NCBI GenBank assembly: GCA_963920665.1
Contig: OY987266.1
Coordinates: forward strand, 17,675,001-17,739,000
From: Straminergon stramineum
Taxonomy: Eukaryota; Streptophyta; Bryopsida; Hypnales; Calliergonaceae
Length of the DNA stretch: 64,000 bases
Reading direction: 5' to 3'
Shown here: positions 1-13,840 of the stretch, in pieces
Numbering within the stretch: position 1 is the stretch's first letter
Layout: each line of letters begins with the position of its first letter
Made by a program: the position numbers and the translations under genes
The notes under the pieces: model-generated
Databases searched by the model: none
Told to the model about the DNA's origin: nothing
What the model saw: the letters and a program-made list of their open reading frames with translations, nothing else

Positions 1-1404
1 AAGGTTTATTTCAATCCATTCCTAAAGTTTTGCCAACATCATGTCTGAATCAATAGACATTTAGACATTTAACACATAAGTATGAAACCTAGTTCTACCT
101 CATGTGCCTCTTTTCCAAGGTAGACTCTAAGTCATGGATTTGTGTTTAGCTAGTAGTCATGTTTTCATGAGTTTGGGGTTGGTCTTTCCAGGAGGGTTGC
201 TATTCATTAACTATAGTATGTTGTTTGATCACCCTATCTATTAAAGTGTGTGGTATTTGGATTTAAATCTTGAGCAATTTGCATGTTTATCTAAATTGTA
301 GAGTTGTTTTAATTTTGAGCTTGGGTTGTTTGTGTTATTGTGTACATTAGTTGTTGTGCATTTAGGTGGTGTGCTCATATGGTAATTTGTATTGAGGGTC
401 AAAAATATTATCATTATATGAGTTTATTTTAAATTCTATACTTTTTTACTTCTTGTCTACAATGATTCCACTTTGAATGGAGGAGTAATTTATTGTATTT
501 TGGGTTAGTTGGTTTGAATATTTTGTTAAGAGAACTTATAGATTTTGAGGTTTGGTCATTGTATAGTATTTTTTGGTATTGTGAGCACATAGCCCCTCTA
601 CCTCTAGTTTTGATTGTTATTAATGGAATGTTGTTCGATTTTTAATGATTTATATTTCTTATTAATGAATTGTATTTTGTTCCTTTAGGTATGATGATGA
701 TAATTGGTCATAGGAGTTTGTGAGTTTGATGGACTTTATAAAGGATTAGGGAGTAGTCATGTCATGGTTTAGAACTAACTGGTGGCCAAGGTTGGCATGC
801 CCTAGCAAATACTAAATTAAAGTTGGGAAATGTGATGCAACATATGCTTTAAAATAAAAAGATTTTTTTTTTCCATTAAATTCTTTATTTCTGAGAAAAT
901 ATTTTCTTAAAAATTTGGTATATAATTTTAGAAATATTTTTTGACCATGACCTCTGGGTATGGTATTGTGCAGCTTTGTGCAATAACATGTTAGTTTGTT
1001 CATCAAGTCATAATTGGTGTTTACATGCATTGCTCATGAATTGTCCACGTCTAAATTTAAGTGCTTGTGCTATTTATTTGTTTGTGATTTTAGAATTGTC
1101 CCAAAAGTTCGATTGAAGCATGAAAGTCTATGTCATGGTTGCTTATCTATTAGTCTTTATGTTTAAATTTGTTGTGATGGTTGGGTATGAGTAGTTCGTG
1201 GAAGTAGCGGTGCACGCAATGAGAAATTGTTTCAAACTTCACTGAAGTCCCGCTACTACCTGATTTTGACACTCAGAGGGGAGGTCCAGTTGCGCCCAAA
1301 GCACAACTTGAAGCGGCGTGGATGTCCAGAACCGATTGACACTCACTACTGACTAGGTATTTTTAAGGATGCGATAGGTGGCTAGTTCTTTTTGCATTGA
1401 AGCG
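1..1404. other. AT-rich 5' flank, no gene recognised
   Basis: No coding sequence is recognisable in this stretch. The last 200 bases are richer in GC and lead directly into the ERMP1-like start codon, so they probably hold its promoter and 5' leader. I could not pick out a convincing TATA box. Confidence 0.4.
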
Positions 1405-4400
1405 ATGGCGAAATCTGTGTCACGGCGATCCAAGACACATGGGCGGACGTCCCAGCAACCGTCATCATCGCAGCCTTTGCCAGATGACGATGTTTCCGAG
1501 GCCTCTGAAGTGATTTTGCGTGCTTCTAAAGCTGTGAATCCCATGAAGAAGAAGAAGACCAGCAGGGGTAGAGCTGCTGCGGAGTGGTTGTCGATGCTTG
1601 TGTCCGTTATGTTCGGGATGTGGTGGGTTTTTCTATATCAGACAGAGGTTTTACCTCCACCGATTTCTGAGAGAGCGGCGGGAATTAGGGGTTTTTCTGA
1701 AGAACGAGCTTACAGACATGTAAAAGCACTTGCTTCTTTGGGACCTCATCCGCTGGGCAGTGACGCCCTAAATCTTGCTATTCAGGTACACGAGGCCTTT
1801 TTGTTTTTGTTTTTGAATTTTTATTTTATTTTTATTTGGGGGGTTTGGAAGATTAGACTCTCATAGGATTCGATGGCGTGTGAGTACCTGAATTTCGCTT
1901 AGGGGGAACTCCGGGCATAAAATGGTGTTCCAACACGTCCTGTCATCACTCAACTGTGCTGCTTCTGAGAGAACGAAATTGTGGGAGACTAGTTTTCCAA
2001 AACGGATGGTGTGGATGGTAACCACCACTATTTCTACCTGGATTTAGAGTGCTTCTCATGCAACATGTTTTTGAACAGCACAACAGAGTCGATTTCTTGG
2101 CTAGTGTTTTTTTTCCTTCACTACGTACTAGATCAGGTAGCAAAGACATTAGCGGCTGTCGTCACGTTCTAATCTATGGAGTTTGGAAATATTTAACTAC
2201 AGAGTTTTTCTCGTTTTTTTTCTGCAGTACGTGCTTAACCAGGTCACAGAGGTACAAGAGACAGCGAATTTAGAGGCGGAAGTGGAGGTAGATTACTTTC
2301 ACCCAAGCGCAGGAGTAATCCAACTTAAAAAAGGACTTTTTGTAGGAAGGTCTTTAGTTTATTCTGGATTGAAGCATGTTGTTGTGCGTGTACACCCTAA
2401 ATACGAGGATAGTGCCCTGGAGAATGCAATTTTGGTGTCTTCGCATATCGACACAGTCATCACAGCCGAAGGAGCTGGGGATTGCAGCTCTTGTGTAGGT
2501 GTCATGCTTGAATTGGTGCGTGCATTGTCCCACTGGGCCCAAGGTTTCAAACATTCTGTTATATTTCTCTTTAACACAGGTAAAGTGAAATCTCCTCATT
2601 AGACTGTATTCTTTTCCTAGGGTAGCGTTGTTGAAACTTTTGGCTGGTGTGAGTTTCTAGATGACTTGTCACCTCGTCATATGGCTACAGGTGAGTTCCA
2701 CGATTACATATGTAAGCAATGGCAATGCCAGCTCACGTGTAATCTTGATGTAGGAGCTCTTGTTTGAGGATGTAGTTCTTGAGCCCCCGATCTCATGAGT
2801 AGCTATGTCTTGACGAAGCAAGGCTCCTATCGTGCAGGTGAAGAAGAAGGTTTAATTGGAGCGCATAGTTTTATGACCCAGCACCCATGGAGAGAATCGA
2901 TCCGTGGTGCTATAGATTTGGAGGCTATGGGTGTTGGTGGAAAGAGTTATCTGTTTCAAGGTGGTCCGGATAGGTGGCTCATTGACATCTTCGCCAAAGT
3001 GGCTAAGTGGCCTGCCACCATGATGCTTGCGCAGGATATATTCCATTCTGGTCTGGTGAAATCGGCTACGGACTTTCAGATTTTCAGAGAAATCGCAGGC
3101 CTGTCAGGACTTGATTTTACTTCCATGGAGAATGCGGGTGTGTACCATACTAAGAATGACAAGTTGGAGCTTTTGCGACCAGGATCATTACAACATTCTG
3201 GTGACAACATGCTTCCTTTCCTACGCGAAACGGCCACATCATCAGAGCTTGCATCTCGTAATATGTCATCTGCTCCGGAATTTTCGAACATGGACGTTGT
3301 TTACTGGGATATCTTGGGGCTTTACATGTTGACTTATACGCAGGACTTTGCGAAGCTACTCCACTATTCCGTTATATGTCAGCTTGCAGTGCTCCAAGTC
3401 AGTGCCATTTACCTCTCAGGAATTCCTTCCCTGATAGCCGCATGTTTAGCATTCTTGGCTATCTATCTCACTTGGTGTTTTTCCATCGGTTTCACTCTCC
3501 TCGTTGCAATCATTGTTCCAGCTTTAGGCAGTGCGGCCGTTCCGTTCTTTGCTTCCCCCTGGTTAGCAATCCCATTGTATTGTATTCCGGCTGCTATGGG
3601 TGCTTTGGTTGGCCATCATTTTGGCCATATGCTGCTGGTTGGGTATCTTTGGCACGTTGATGAAAAGCGACGAAACAGCACGGAATCGGGTCGGATCAGT
3701 TCACTGAAAGACCTAGTTAAACATGCTCCAGCCACAGTTCTATGGGAGGCAGAGAGATGGCTGTACAAAGCGGGGATCATGCAATGGTTACTTGTGCTTG
3801 GATTGGCTACATGGGCAAACGCCGGAGCTTCATACTTAGCACTTGCATGGGTGGTTGGCCCTACTGTAGCATACGGGTTGCTGGAAATTCGCCTCTCACC
3901 TCGACAGGAGTTGAGACAGCTGCGATATTTGACATTCTGGCTGGGTGTGCTTGCGCCAGCTGTGTTGACGGCTTTGCCAGCCTTCCATTTTCCTCGTATG
4001 CTCATCAACATGCTTGTGAACTTTGACAGGTAATTCAAAAAAATCCTGAGCTTCTAAGGATTCTATTTGCTTGACTTTAATTCATTTTTTTCTTCTAGCT
4101 ACCTGAGGCTGGTGTCATCTACTTCGTTGTGAGCAAGTGACAGCAGCTTTCGGTAGGTAGAAGAAAAATCACTATTTTTGACAATTTCAACATATTTAGG
4201 AATGTGAATTTTGGGAGATGTATGGATCTGTGAAGAGATCTTTGGTCACAAGAGCCAAATCTGTTGAGATCAAAATTTTATCACTTGCTTATGCAAATTC
4301 AAAGTGGGAGGTGGTAGATTATTATAAGTGACAGTAGATAAACCCATTTCCATTTAAATTCAATGGCCTCAGTCATTGAGCGAAGCTCTACTGACACCCA

Positions 4401-5490
4401 ACTTGCTAATTGAAGTCCAACCAAGCGTGCGATTTGATGAGTTTCTGTTGGCGACCTTTAACGGTTTTAGTATCCTCTACCGTATTTTAGATTGCGGTCA
4501 GTACCTGTTCCGATTTTGTTTCTGGACGAATACTTCTTTATGAAGCATCTTCTGATAGTCCACTAACAGAGAATCGACTTGCCATACAGGAATCCCGGAG
4601 GTTTGCCGGAATGGACGGGGAGCGTGATGTTAGCCTGTGTATGTGCAACAATGACGACCCTGATGCTTGTGTACCTGCTTCCATACGTTCACCGTTCAGG
4701 AGGGCTTCCTTATGTTCTTGGAGCACTTGGAGCTCTATTGCTGGTGTCTTTAGCAGCTACTGCCCTCAGTGTCTTCCCTGCCTTCACTCCTGACGCAGGT
4801 CGAGCCATTAACGTGGTTCATGTTATCAACACTGATGAAGGTGGAAGTGAGTCCAAGTCGTTTCTCTCACTGGCATCTTTAACTATGGGCAGCTTGAGCA
4901 AAGAATCAAAACACATGAACGACGCAGCCCTTGTGTGCTCTCGAAACGGCACTCTGGACTTCGCAACGTACAAGGTGAAATATGGATGTCAGAAACCCGT
5001 TCCACTTGATGACAGCTTGTGGAAGGACAGACCTTCGTTATTAGTGATCAATGATGACCGGGGTCCACCAAGAGTGACAACAGTGCGGTTGAATGCTGGG
5101 AAAGCTCACCGTTGGTGTCTTGCCATAAATTCAAACAAGATATCAAGGATGCAGCTTGAAGCTGTGACGGACTCTTCTTCTCCATTGATACCTGCCAGTG
5201 ATATTTATGGGGTGAATGGCTGGTATTATATCCAAAGCAACTTCGTCGGTGCTGGTGACCCAAGAAACTTTTTGCTCACTATACAGTGGTCCAAGAATAT
5301 AACCGACCTAGATGCAGCTAAGCTTCTGAAGCTGCGAACAGATGTTAACATTACAACACCTGAAGCTGCAAAGATGCTTGAGGATGTTCCTGAGTGGTGT
5401 CTCAGCTTTGGAAAGTCCACTTCACCTTACCCACTGGCCTATTTGGCAACCCTGCCAGTTGAATTAAGTAAGGAGGCTTATGAAGCTTAG
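1405..5490 (+). CDS. ERMP1: ER metallopeptidase 1-like M28 zinc peptidase, 4 exons
   Basis: Exons 1405-1785, 2228-2579, 2838-4029 and 4590-5490 join in frame with GT-AG introns to about 941 residues, the usual size for this family. ATG 1405 is the first ATG of the frame. A membrane segment near residues 50-75 anchors the N terminus. An M28 peptidase domain follows, then a long hydrophobic multi-pass region in exon 3 and a lumenal-type C-terminal domain in exon 4. The expected dinuclear zinc ligands are present: the HID motif near residue 200, GAGD near 212, GEEE near 246, DLEAMG and YHTKND. In animal proteins GAGD is followed by a second Asp; here the run is DCSSC, which as I recall is the plant form, so activity is probably kept. 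By family, the protein is an ER-membrane exopeptidase; its substrate is unknown. A TTAA element starts about 410 bp after the stop. Confidence 0.92.
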
Positions 5491-5902
5491 AGCAAAAGGG
5501 GGTGTCAAGACCTCGTGATTCCTGCTCTCTGTTGGTAACAAACTTGTTACCAACGTGTGCACAACACGATTCTTCTTTCTTCAATGTACCAGCCCTCTGG
5601 AAGACTTTTGGAAAGCGATGCTGAAATTTCCTTCTTCAGGAGACCAGATGTGACACCCCTGATGTGCACTCTTACCCTGAAAAGGGGTGATCATGACCTA
5701 TGGGCTGTGCAGTGCACGTCATGGCAGGATTGGCAGCCCTCTGAGTTTTTACGTTTTAACTCATCTCTTGGTTTGAAGTTTTGTAAAGATTTGTAAAGAT
5801 TTATCATAAACAGGAACGCAGAGGGATACTTTTGTGTTGATATGTAAAAAGTTCGATTCTGGAATTTTAATTTTAAATATTAATTACTTTTGTATGAATA
5901 TA
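5491..5902 (+). other. ERMP1-like 3' UTR and flank
   Basis: Base composition stays gene-like to about 5850 and then turns AT-rich, so this is likely 3' UTR. A short open frame at 5557-5796 has no recognisable product and is taken as UTR. Confidence 0.45.
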
Positions 5903-6891
5903 TTAATCCCTAAATGCCCCAGGGGACCAAAAGTGTCCTCACATAGTTTCAAGTCCAATTCAAAGTATTGTAACTTTTGAATCCAATGTCCGAATTCAAT
6001 AAAACTTGTTGGAAAAGTTGCGCTCTCTTTTCTAGTTTGTGTAGTAAAAGTTTCAGATCAATCCAAGATGAAATGATTTTTTGGAAGCCAATCGAAGTTC
6101 ACAGGTTCTATAAGAGTTCACCAAACTGCATTTGATGGCTGCAACTTCTGGGGCTTGTATCTCCTTCATCTAATGTTTGTTTTCAATAAAAATTTGTTGG
6201 GTTTTGTTCCCCTTGAAGTCTAGTTACTGTAGTAGAAATTTCATGTCAATCCAAGATATTTTGGATGTTTGGGAGCAATTCGAAGTTCAAAATCCCGACA
6301 TTTTTGGATTACAGTGAGCTTCAGTGGCTTGTTTCTTCTTCATATAGTGTCTACTCCCAATAATTTTTTTGGGTAAAGTTGCACATACTAGTCTAGTTTG
6401 TGTGACTAAAATTTCATTTCAATCCAAGAAGTTATGAGGAATTGAGAAGCACTTTAGTAGCAAGAGGTTCATGTTTTGATGTGATTTTTGCAACTTTTCT
6501 TGCTATTTTTTGACATTTAAAAGCCATTTTGTAGACACAATGAGTCAATTGAATGATATTTTTTTTCACCAATGTGTGTGTGCAATGGTTTTACATCACT
6601 TTATAATTTAAAGTTTTTTCATTTGAGTAGGTTTAGAAATCGAATTTCACCTCCAAATGTGTTACTAGGAAAATTTCAGCATCCTTTTTCAACACTAAAA
6701 CATTATAATCTTGCAATCTATGTGGCCAAATGACTCCAAATTTGATTCATGTCATCTACAACATGTACACTACAAGATTGTACAATTGAGATTTCTATAT
6801 CTAAGTGGCATTTTGATCTATAACACTTCAAAAGCAATGATGTCTTTAGACCCCAAAAAACCTTAGGCTTTTAGGGGGTAACTATTGCTAT
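5903..6891. mobile_element. TTAA-flanked non-autonomous element, family A copy 1
   Basis: The copy starts TTAATCCCTAAATGCCCC and ends TTTTAGGGGGTAA, i.e. inverted CCCCTAA/TTAGGGG ends inside a TTAA target, one side mutated. It is about 1 kb, has no coding capacity, and aligns along its length with 61321-62298. TTAA targets with CCC/GGG ends suggest a piggyBac-like origin; that is inference from the ends, as no transposase is present. Confidence 0.65.
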
Positions 6892-9800
6892 ACGTAATAA
6901 AAATATATCTCATAACACTGTTTACCAATCAGGCTCGGGTCCCTTTTGCATCCTTGAAAAGGGAACCCCTATAGTGAACAAAATTGTCTTATATAGCTCC
7001 TCAGTCAATCAAAATCCTTGAGTTAATTAATAAGTTCTTGTGAGGTGTTTAGCAAAGTATAATACCTTCTTAGCATGAGTAGGACCATTGTTGGTTATAC
7101 AATGTTATATCTAGTATGAAACTTAAAATTGCAAGATTCTTCCTAGTTGAATTTTATCTTAGATATGGTCACTTTTAGATTAAATTTTTGTTCCAAATAT
7201 TATATTTTAATCTTCTTGAGGACTATTAGGCACAAATTGGATTAGGCCTATTGTTCTTGCAATTTTGAAGAGTTTATATGGGTATTATTATTTATTCAAA
7301 TAAATCTTGTTTCCAACCAATACATACATTGTATGGATATGAAGATTCATAATATGAGCAATCAAAATGGTCCTTTGCAAATAATGAATCTTTTTTCCTT
7401 ACAAGGTTAAATATAGATATAAATTAGGGTTAAATTTTATACAACTATTTTTTAAGACATTAATATATTGTTTGATTTTAATACAATATGTATAAGATGT
7501 TATTTATATAATATTTATACAAACTAAATTTGGGATCTATATTGTTCAATTATAAGTCAAGGAGGTCATAATTAAGGAAATTTAGATGGATGAAAAAAAT
7601 ATTGTTTGATGATTAAAAGATTTTGTTCATTGATTAAATATTTAGACTATATGTTTGAAGCTTAGAATTTTAAACAACATTTCCACACCCAAGCAAAGCC
7701 TAAAGAATTGTCTCTAAAAATACTAGAGTTAAAAAACAAAAGTATGGTATTTAGTTTATCAAAATTATTTGGACCAATAGAGACCAATGACATTGAAGAT
7801 GCAAATACACTTTCAATCACATCACTTTACATTAGATAGTATGTGTCACTTGATCACAAAAAACTCTCACAAATCCTCCAAGGATTCTAATCCTCAAGTC
7901 TCATCAAAAGATTTCCAATTGAATTACAATGAATTAGTCATTGAAAAAAATAGAAAGAGATTTATCAAATTCTTGATGAACCTTTATAAAGTAATAACCT
8001 CTTTAAGGTAATATTGATTGCATAGTCCAAGCCCAGGCTACATACAAACGCTATTAATGCAAATGACCCTCCCTAATGTAATAACTCCTCTAATGTAATA
8101 TATTCAACCAATTTTATGCCTATTACTTTAGAGAGGTCCTACTACAATCATTTTTATAAGTTTGATTATCTAATAGCCAAGCCTAAGGAGCTAATTAATT
8201 AAATATTATACTTAAAAGAATGTCTTGATATGGTTTAAATGGTTTTTTCATCCATGTAAATTATCTTTAATTCTTCATGAATTGAATAGTATAGATTTCT
8301 AGATTATTATATCTTTTTGTTCAATAATCAATTCTTTAAGTATTCCAAAATTAGCTTCAAAAATTATGTATTGTGATTTTATTTTATTTAATTACAAATT
8401 TATGGAGATGATGAAATTGGCTTGATTTTTTGTATATTGATAGGTATAAGTTTAAAATATAAGATTATTACTTAAAATAATAATCAAATTTACAAATGAA
8501 TATTTTTTAATATTTAAATGATCCAAGCACCATATTTGGGAGTTCAAGTTCCAAGATGGTGACAAGACTAGGATTCTTGAAATTCATTTCCCAACGAGAA
8601 TATTCGCAATAAGGAAACTTGGCCCGTAGCCAAATTACAAGTCATCTTCTGAATTTCTAAATTGCTACTTTGGATAGAAGAAACTTGCTCTTTAGCCAAA
8701 TTACAAGTCTGTCTTCTTGAACTTATGAAATTTTGCTTAGAATCCAAGTGGATCCGGAATTCATGATTTGTAAATAGAAATTGGATTATGAGATATTGGG
8801 TTTCAACTACAGGGGATGTTGGCCATGGAAAAAAGCATCGAAGTTGTGGAGCGAAAATTTAGCTTAACTTACTATCATGTCTTGGCAAGTAAATCTTCAT
8901 AGTACCCAAGTGGGCACCGAAACCATAGTCAAGAATATTGTCCAAGGAAGCAGCAAATACAAAATATCTCATATAGGCAAGGCCAAGCTTGCTAGAAGAG
9001 GAACACTCCATAATCACTTAACTTGCCCCCATAAGGTCATTCAATACAACAAATGTTTACTCAATGGTCAAAATTAGTAAACAAAGTTTTTTAGTGGTAC
9101 ATAAACTATGTTTGATTTAGAAGCTTTTTGTGGGATAGAGAGAGTGATTTTTTTGTAGAGGTGCAAGAATGCATTAGTTCTATGAAGACGTATTTTTCTA
9201 CTTCAAGAGACATTCAAAATAATCATGTTGCCTTTTTAGACACTGACTTGATTTTAGTAAATTTTATCTTTTCTTTTGTTGAAATATTATAGATGGATTC
9301 TTGTGTACATTCTAAGAATATTATTGACTTGTATAAGTTGTTAGTCATATGTACTTTCCTAAACCATTTCTCAAAGATAAACTATAGATTTTCAAAAGCT
9401 CTTTCTATTGTTCAAGCATTGAGCTGTTCTAATAAGCATTGATTATTATATCAAAAGTTCGAAACTACATATTTCAAGGAATCATAGTTTGATAAAAATA
9501 AATAAAAACGATTTTAGTTGTCCCCTATCAATCATGCATTGCTTCATAAGGAATTAAATTAATTAGTTATATTAAATATAAATTAGTGTATTTGAAAAAA
9601 TGATAAAGGAAATATACATTTACAAAAGAAATAAAAAAGATGTCAATTTTTTGGTTTCTCAATAATGTACTTGAAGAATGCAAAAATTATTTTTATTTTT
9701 ATTTTTTTAGAGGTTAATGAGAATTTAAAGTAAAAGAAATCAAATTAAACTTCTAATTGTTGGATCTTCTATCTAATATGTGTGTCTAATCTACCAATAA

Positions 9801-11040
9801 GTTTAGAGCTAGTTGATTTAGAATTTAGAAGATCATTATAGTACAACAAAATTTTCCAAGAGTGAAGTTTCAAAAGTAAAATTCCAATCCTTTGAAGAAG
9901 TGAAGTTTCAAGTTTGAAACATTTATAGAAAAATGCAAGTATTTGAGGATCTAAGAAATGTGATATTATATTGAAGAATTGAGTCAAAAATCTATGAAAA
10001 ATAAGTCAAAAATAAAAAACATTCAATTTGGTTTTCATCTTTTAAGTAATGGTCATAGAAGAGACTAAATGGTAATTAAAAAAACTAAATAATTACTAAT
10101 AAATCTAACGTGGAATTGAAACATGCCAATTCTAAGAGTGAAAATCTTATACCAAACCACCTAAATCATGAACATTGTTATTTTCAAAAATTGTGGATAT
10201 TGAATTAAAAAGAATTCAATCTATGTATTATTTTTTTTCCTATGATTTTATAATACTTCTCCAAAAAATGTCCCGAGAATCTCTACCCTACTAATTAGAA
10301 TGGAGTAAAATATTCATACTACAGTAGCTACAAAAAATTTGACAAGAGATTTAGAATAACTTTTTTAGTTGCCCAAAAGTTAACCATTGAAGGACAAAAG
10401 GGTATTACAAAATTTTGAAATTGCCAAGAAGACATGTTGCAAAATACAACTTAGAATAATAATTTAATGATTATTTTTTTAAATAGCAAGATAAATGATC
10501 TATACATCATATCCAAATTGTTATATCAACAATTGTACTAATCAACATTTTTCATTAACATAAGAAACGAAAATTAGAAGTTCCTTTTGAAATTGATTTT
10601 AGATTGAGTATTCATATTTTCACAAAAAATATTTTTTCTTTAAGTTCAAAATGTTAAGTTCTATGTATTAGGATATCTAAGGATTTTTATTTTACTCATT
10701 CATTCAAGCAGATTTGGAAGGGTCATTAATTGAATAAGAATTAATTTGAGGTCCAACATTCTAGTATACATTGAACTATAGAATATTTGAAAAGAAAAGT
10801 TTTGAAAATCAATACTATATTAATGTAAGAAAACAAAACACAAGAACCTTCAAACACTATAGTTTCAAAAAAACCCATTCAATATAACATTTACAAAAGC
10901 TTGCACAAAATTCAACTTCAATTTTGATTCTACTGGTAAAATTTTACTACATTTAAAACACTTCATTTTCCAAAAAAAATTCTCATTTCAACAATCAATT
11001 AATTTTTTTAATAAAGTGTGAAGGATGTCTTTGGGAGCCA
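6892..11040. other. AT-rich intergenic, nothing recognised
   Basis: No coding region, RNA gene or clear repeat array is visible. A short direct repeat (AGCCAAATTACAAGTC) occurs twice near 8631 and 8694. The open frame at 8877-9077 shows no family similarity that I can see. Confidence 0.4.
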
Positions 11041-11118
11041 TTAAAACTTATAAATGTTTTTGCCTTTGACTAATTTGACAGCGACCATAAAGCGCCTTTC
11101 AATTTCGAACACTCCGAA

Positions 11119-11337
11119 TTCCCGCCAAAGGCATCCACGAAGTCTCGAGGAGAAGGGCGGGTGTTTCCCGCATTTTAAACAGCAGCTTCCCGCGAACAGG
11201 CCTCGAGGGGAGGGACAGCTCAAATCAAACACCACCGTCGGATTCCCCATCCCCAAGAACCGACGACTCAGATGCGCCCCTGGTCGATCCGCGTGATGGC
11301 TTCCTATTGGCCAGTCTCAGAGGAGGCAGTATATAAA
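11119..11337 (+). promoter_or_regulatory. H2A promoter: E2F-like sites, octamer, CCAAT, TATA
   Basis: Three E2F-like sites are visible: TTCCCGCC at 11119-11126, TTTCCCGC at 11164-11171 and TTCCCGCG at 11187-11194. GATCCGCG at 11286-11293 is the exact reverse complement of the plant histone octamer CGCGGATC. An inverted CCAAT box (ATTGG, 11306-11310) and a TATA box (TATATAAA, 11330-11337) follow. The order fits S-phase histone expression. The transcription start is probably near 11360, leaving a leader of about 110 bases. Confidence 0.82.
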
Positions 11338-11469
11338 GGTCGGCTTCATCATCTACACAATTCACGCCCTCATTCCAGAACTTCTGTCACCATCTCTGTT
11401 GCTTTTCGTGTTTACCTACTGTTGCTATTGCTTTCAGCTAGTTTGCTGCGTGTCCGTGTTTCGATCGCC

Positions 11470-12090
11470 ATGTCAGGAAGAGGAAAGAGCTCCGGTAAGA
11501 AGACTGTGTCTCGGTCGAGCAAGGCGGGTCTTCAGTTTCCCGTGGGTAGAATCGCTCGTTTCTTGAAGGCTGGGAAGTACGCGACCAGGGTTGGCGCAGG
11601 TGCTCCTGTTTACCTCGCGGCGGTTTTGGAGTATTTGGCTGCTGAGGTATGTTCCGCTACTTTTACCAGGGTTTGGATATGGAGTAACGTGAAATATTTT
11701 TTGAGAGTGGACAGGGGAGAGTTATGGCGGTGGGTTAGGGTTTGGTCCATTTGAGTAGGTTTTGTACTCGTGTTTTTTCGAAATCTCGTGTTTTGAGTGT
11801 TGGTTGGTCACTCGGAAGTATTGCTTTTCGGTTAAATGGATATTAACCTTGGATATATCATGCGGCAGGTGCTTGAGTTGGCTGGAAACGCATCTCGTGA
11901 CAATAAGAAGACGAGAATTGTGCCTCGCCATATTCAGCTTGCGGTTAGGAACGATGAGGAACTGAGCAGGTTGCTAGGACAGGTGACAATCGCGAACGGT
12001 GGCGTGCTGCCGAATATTCATACTGTCCTTCTGCCGAAGAAAACTGGCGTCACGGGTGGAAAGGCTGGCAAGGCAGGTTCTCCAGAGTGA
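11470..12090 (+). CDS. Histone H2A, core type, 2 exons
   Basis: Exons 11470-11646 and 11869-12090 join in phase 0 to a 132-residue H2A. The N-terminal SGRGK tail, AGLQFPVGR, the histone fold and the NDEEL acidic-patch stretch are all present. The intron falls between the AAE and VLELAGN codons, a place where plant H2A genes often carry one. The C terminus ends GSPE, with no SQEF tail, so this is not H2A.X, and the sequence lacks the features of H2A.Z. The product packs DNA as an H2A-H2B dimer in nucleosomes. The upstream promoter has plant histone and E2F elements, so expression is likely tied to S phase. ATG 11470 opens the conserved tail; the longer open frame upstream is leader. Confidence 0.96.
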
Positions 12091-13253
12091 TTCTTGAGTC
12101 CAAGAGTGTTCACTTACATCCAAATGGTGTTTTATAACACCACCATTTTAAAGATTTAATATCAATTTCCTCTGTGGTTTGGGTAGTTCTGGTTTCTTCC
12201 ACCTCCATCTCGCTTCTTCCTGGGTACTCGGGTAATTCTGGATGGATGGTTCTTTCCGAGACGTCCATCGTTTTGGCTTTTGAGTGTTACGATGCGGTTC
12301 TTCTTGAATACGAAGAGCGGGATAGAGCAAGTTCAGGTAGCAACTTATTAACTAAAGAGGATCTAAATTCAATGCAATTTCTGTTTTTTGGGCGGAGAGT
12401 TCGTCAGGTTGATTTGTATAATTTTTGAAATTCTCCTTCACTACTTTTCAACCCAAATCGTGTCTATAGTTAAAGTCCAGGTACCATGCCTCCAGTATTG
12501 TCGTTCTGGGAAATTGTACACCTTTATAATATGGGTGGAAGTGGTGAAGCGAAGTTCTGGATGGATGACTCTCCAATAGCCAATTCAGTTCATGGAGGCT
12601 AGTTCTTTAAAAGTAAACGGTCTGTTACCGAAAATTATGGTCCTCCAGGTTCCGACTTTTCACAACTGCCTGCCTTGGAGGGAATTGGGGAGTGTTCCTC
12701 TACGTATGAAGTTCTTTTACTCTATCTGCCTTGGTTTGAATCTTCTATCAACGTTACTTTCTTTACCTCGGATAGCGCACTATATTTTGGGTTCGTAATG
12801 AAGAATTTCTGCAATCCACTACTTTCAAGAAGGATCTGTGCAATGTAGGTAATCAGCTTGTAGGGCGTTTACTTATCGAGGCTTGGTTACATCTTGGTGA
12901 GGTCGTTCTGCTCGGAATACATGATTATCTTCCGCATCCGGTTAGCTTATCTTCAGGCAAGGAATTTACCAAGAATGATCGGTGCTGGCGATTTCTGGAG
13001 AGACGGGCTGAACAAAAATATACCCTCTTCCGTGCCAATGAGCAGCAGCAACACTTGATCAGCCTTGGGTTTTCGTTTAATATTTTCCGCTGGAATGACT
13101 TGCAAGACCTGTTTCTTTACATAGCATGGTAGGCTTTGCCAGGGGCCCTAAAAACTCTAGAGAATAAGAGGATGCTTATATTTTAGGGCCACTTCATGTT
13201 AGGGCCCTTGGCTGATTCAAAGTTCGACCCAATTCACAATCCATGGGGCCAAC
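12091..13253 (+). other. H2A 3' flank, gene-like composition but no gene recognised
   Basis: The GC content is higher here than in the surrounding spacer until about 13140. Several short open frames (12174-12428, 12388-12579, 12592-12798) resemble no family I know. The stretch could be 3' UTR, an unrecognised transcript or an old gene fragment. Confidence 0.35.
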
Positions 13254-13840
13254 TTAACCCCTAAACGTGCAGAGTCATCTCCAGAATTGATGATTTGAGA
13301 AAAATCAATATAAAGTACAATTTGGAAGCATATTTATGATTTGATATACAAAGAAAAGTTGTAGACTGTGAGTTGTAGATTCCATTTGTATGGTTAGATT
13401 CAACAATGCTATCACCAATATTTTTTATATAAATTTTGAAAGGAAAATTTTAAAATTTCTTCAAAATTCAATTACAAGCAAAATATTATCATTTTTTTAG
13501 TACAATTTTTTGGAATGGATTTGAAATAAGGCTCTCTTCACATGGTGATTTTTTGAAATTTTTGTGTCCTTAAAATCTAAACCTCACTTTAGCAAATCCT
13601 GTCTTCAACTTGAGTCAATATAATTTTGGCTTGGTCAACCACTTGACATAGTTCCACATTGGTAATTTTAGAAAAATATATATTCGAGTAGCACCAAATC
13701 CAACCCTCACATAGGACAACAACTTCACAAAATACCTCCTCAAATTAGAATAATTTTCATCCAAGCAATTAGGAAGATGAAACTTGAGTTTTAATGTGTT
13801 CATCATTCAAAAAATGGATGTCGAAGCACTTAGGGGTTAA
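13254..13840. mobile_element. TTAA-flanked MITE, family C
   Basis: The left end is TTAACCCCTAAACGTGC and the right end is CACTTAGGGGTTAA, which as its reverse complement reads TTAACCCCTAAGTG. The element is about 590 bp and non-coding. The interior differs from families A and B, but the termini and TTAA flanks are the same, so all three probably used the same transposase. Confidence 0.65.

Noticed and set aside
3616..4038. 140-codon minus-strand frame inside ERMP1 exon 3
   Set aside because: It is antisense to well-supported peptidase coding sequence.
8877..9077. 66-codon plus-strand open frame
   Set aside because: No family pattern, no splice context and no gene-like composition around it.
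11470..12090. H2A.X or H2A.Z variant
   Set aside because: There is no C-terminal SQEF motif and no H2A.Z-type docking sequence; it is a core H2A.
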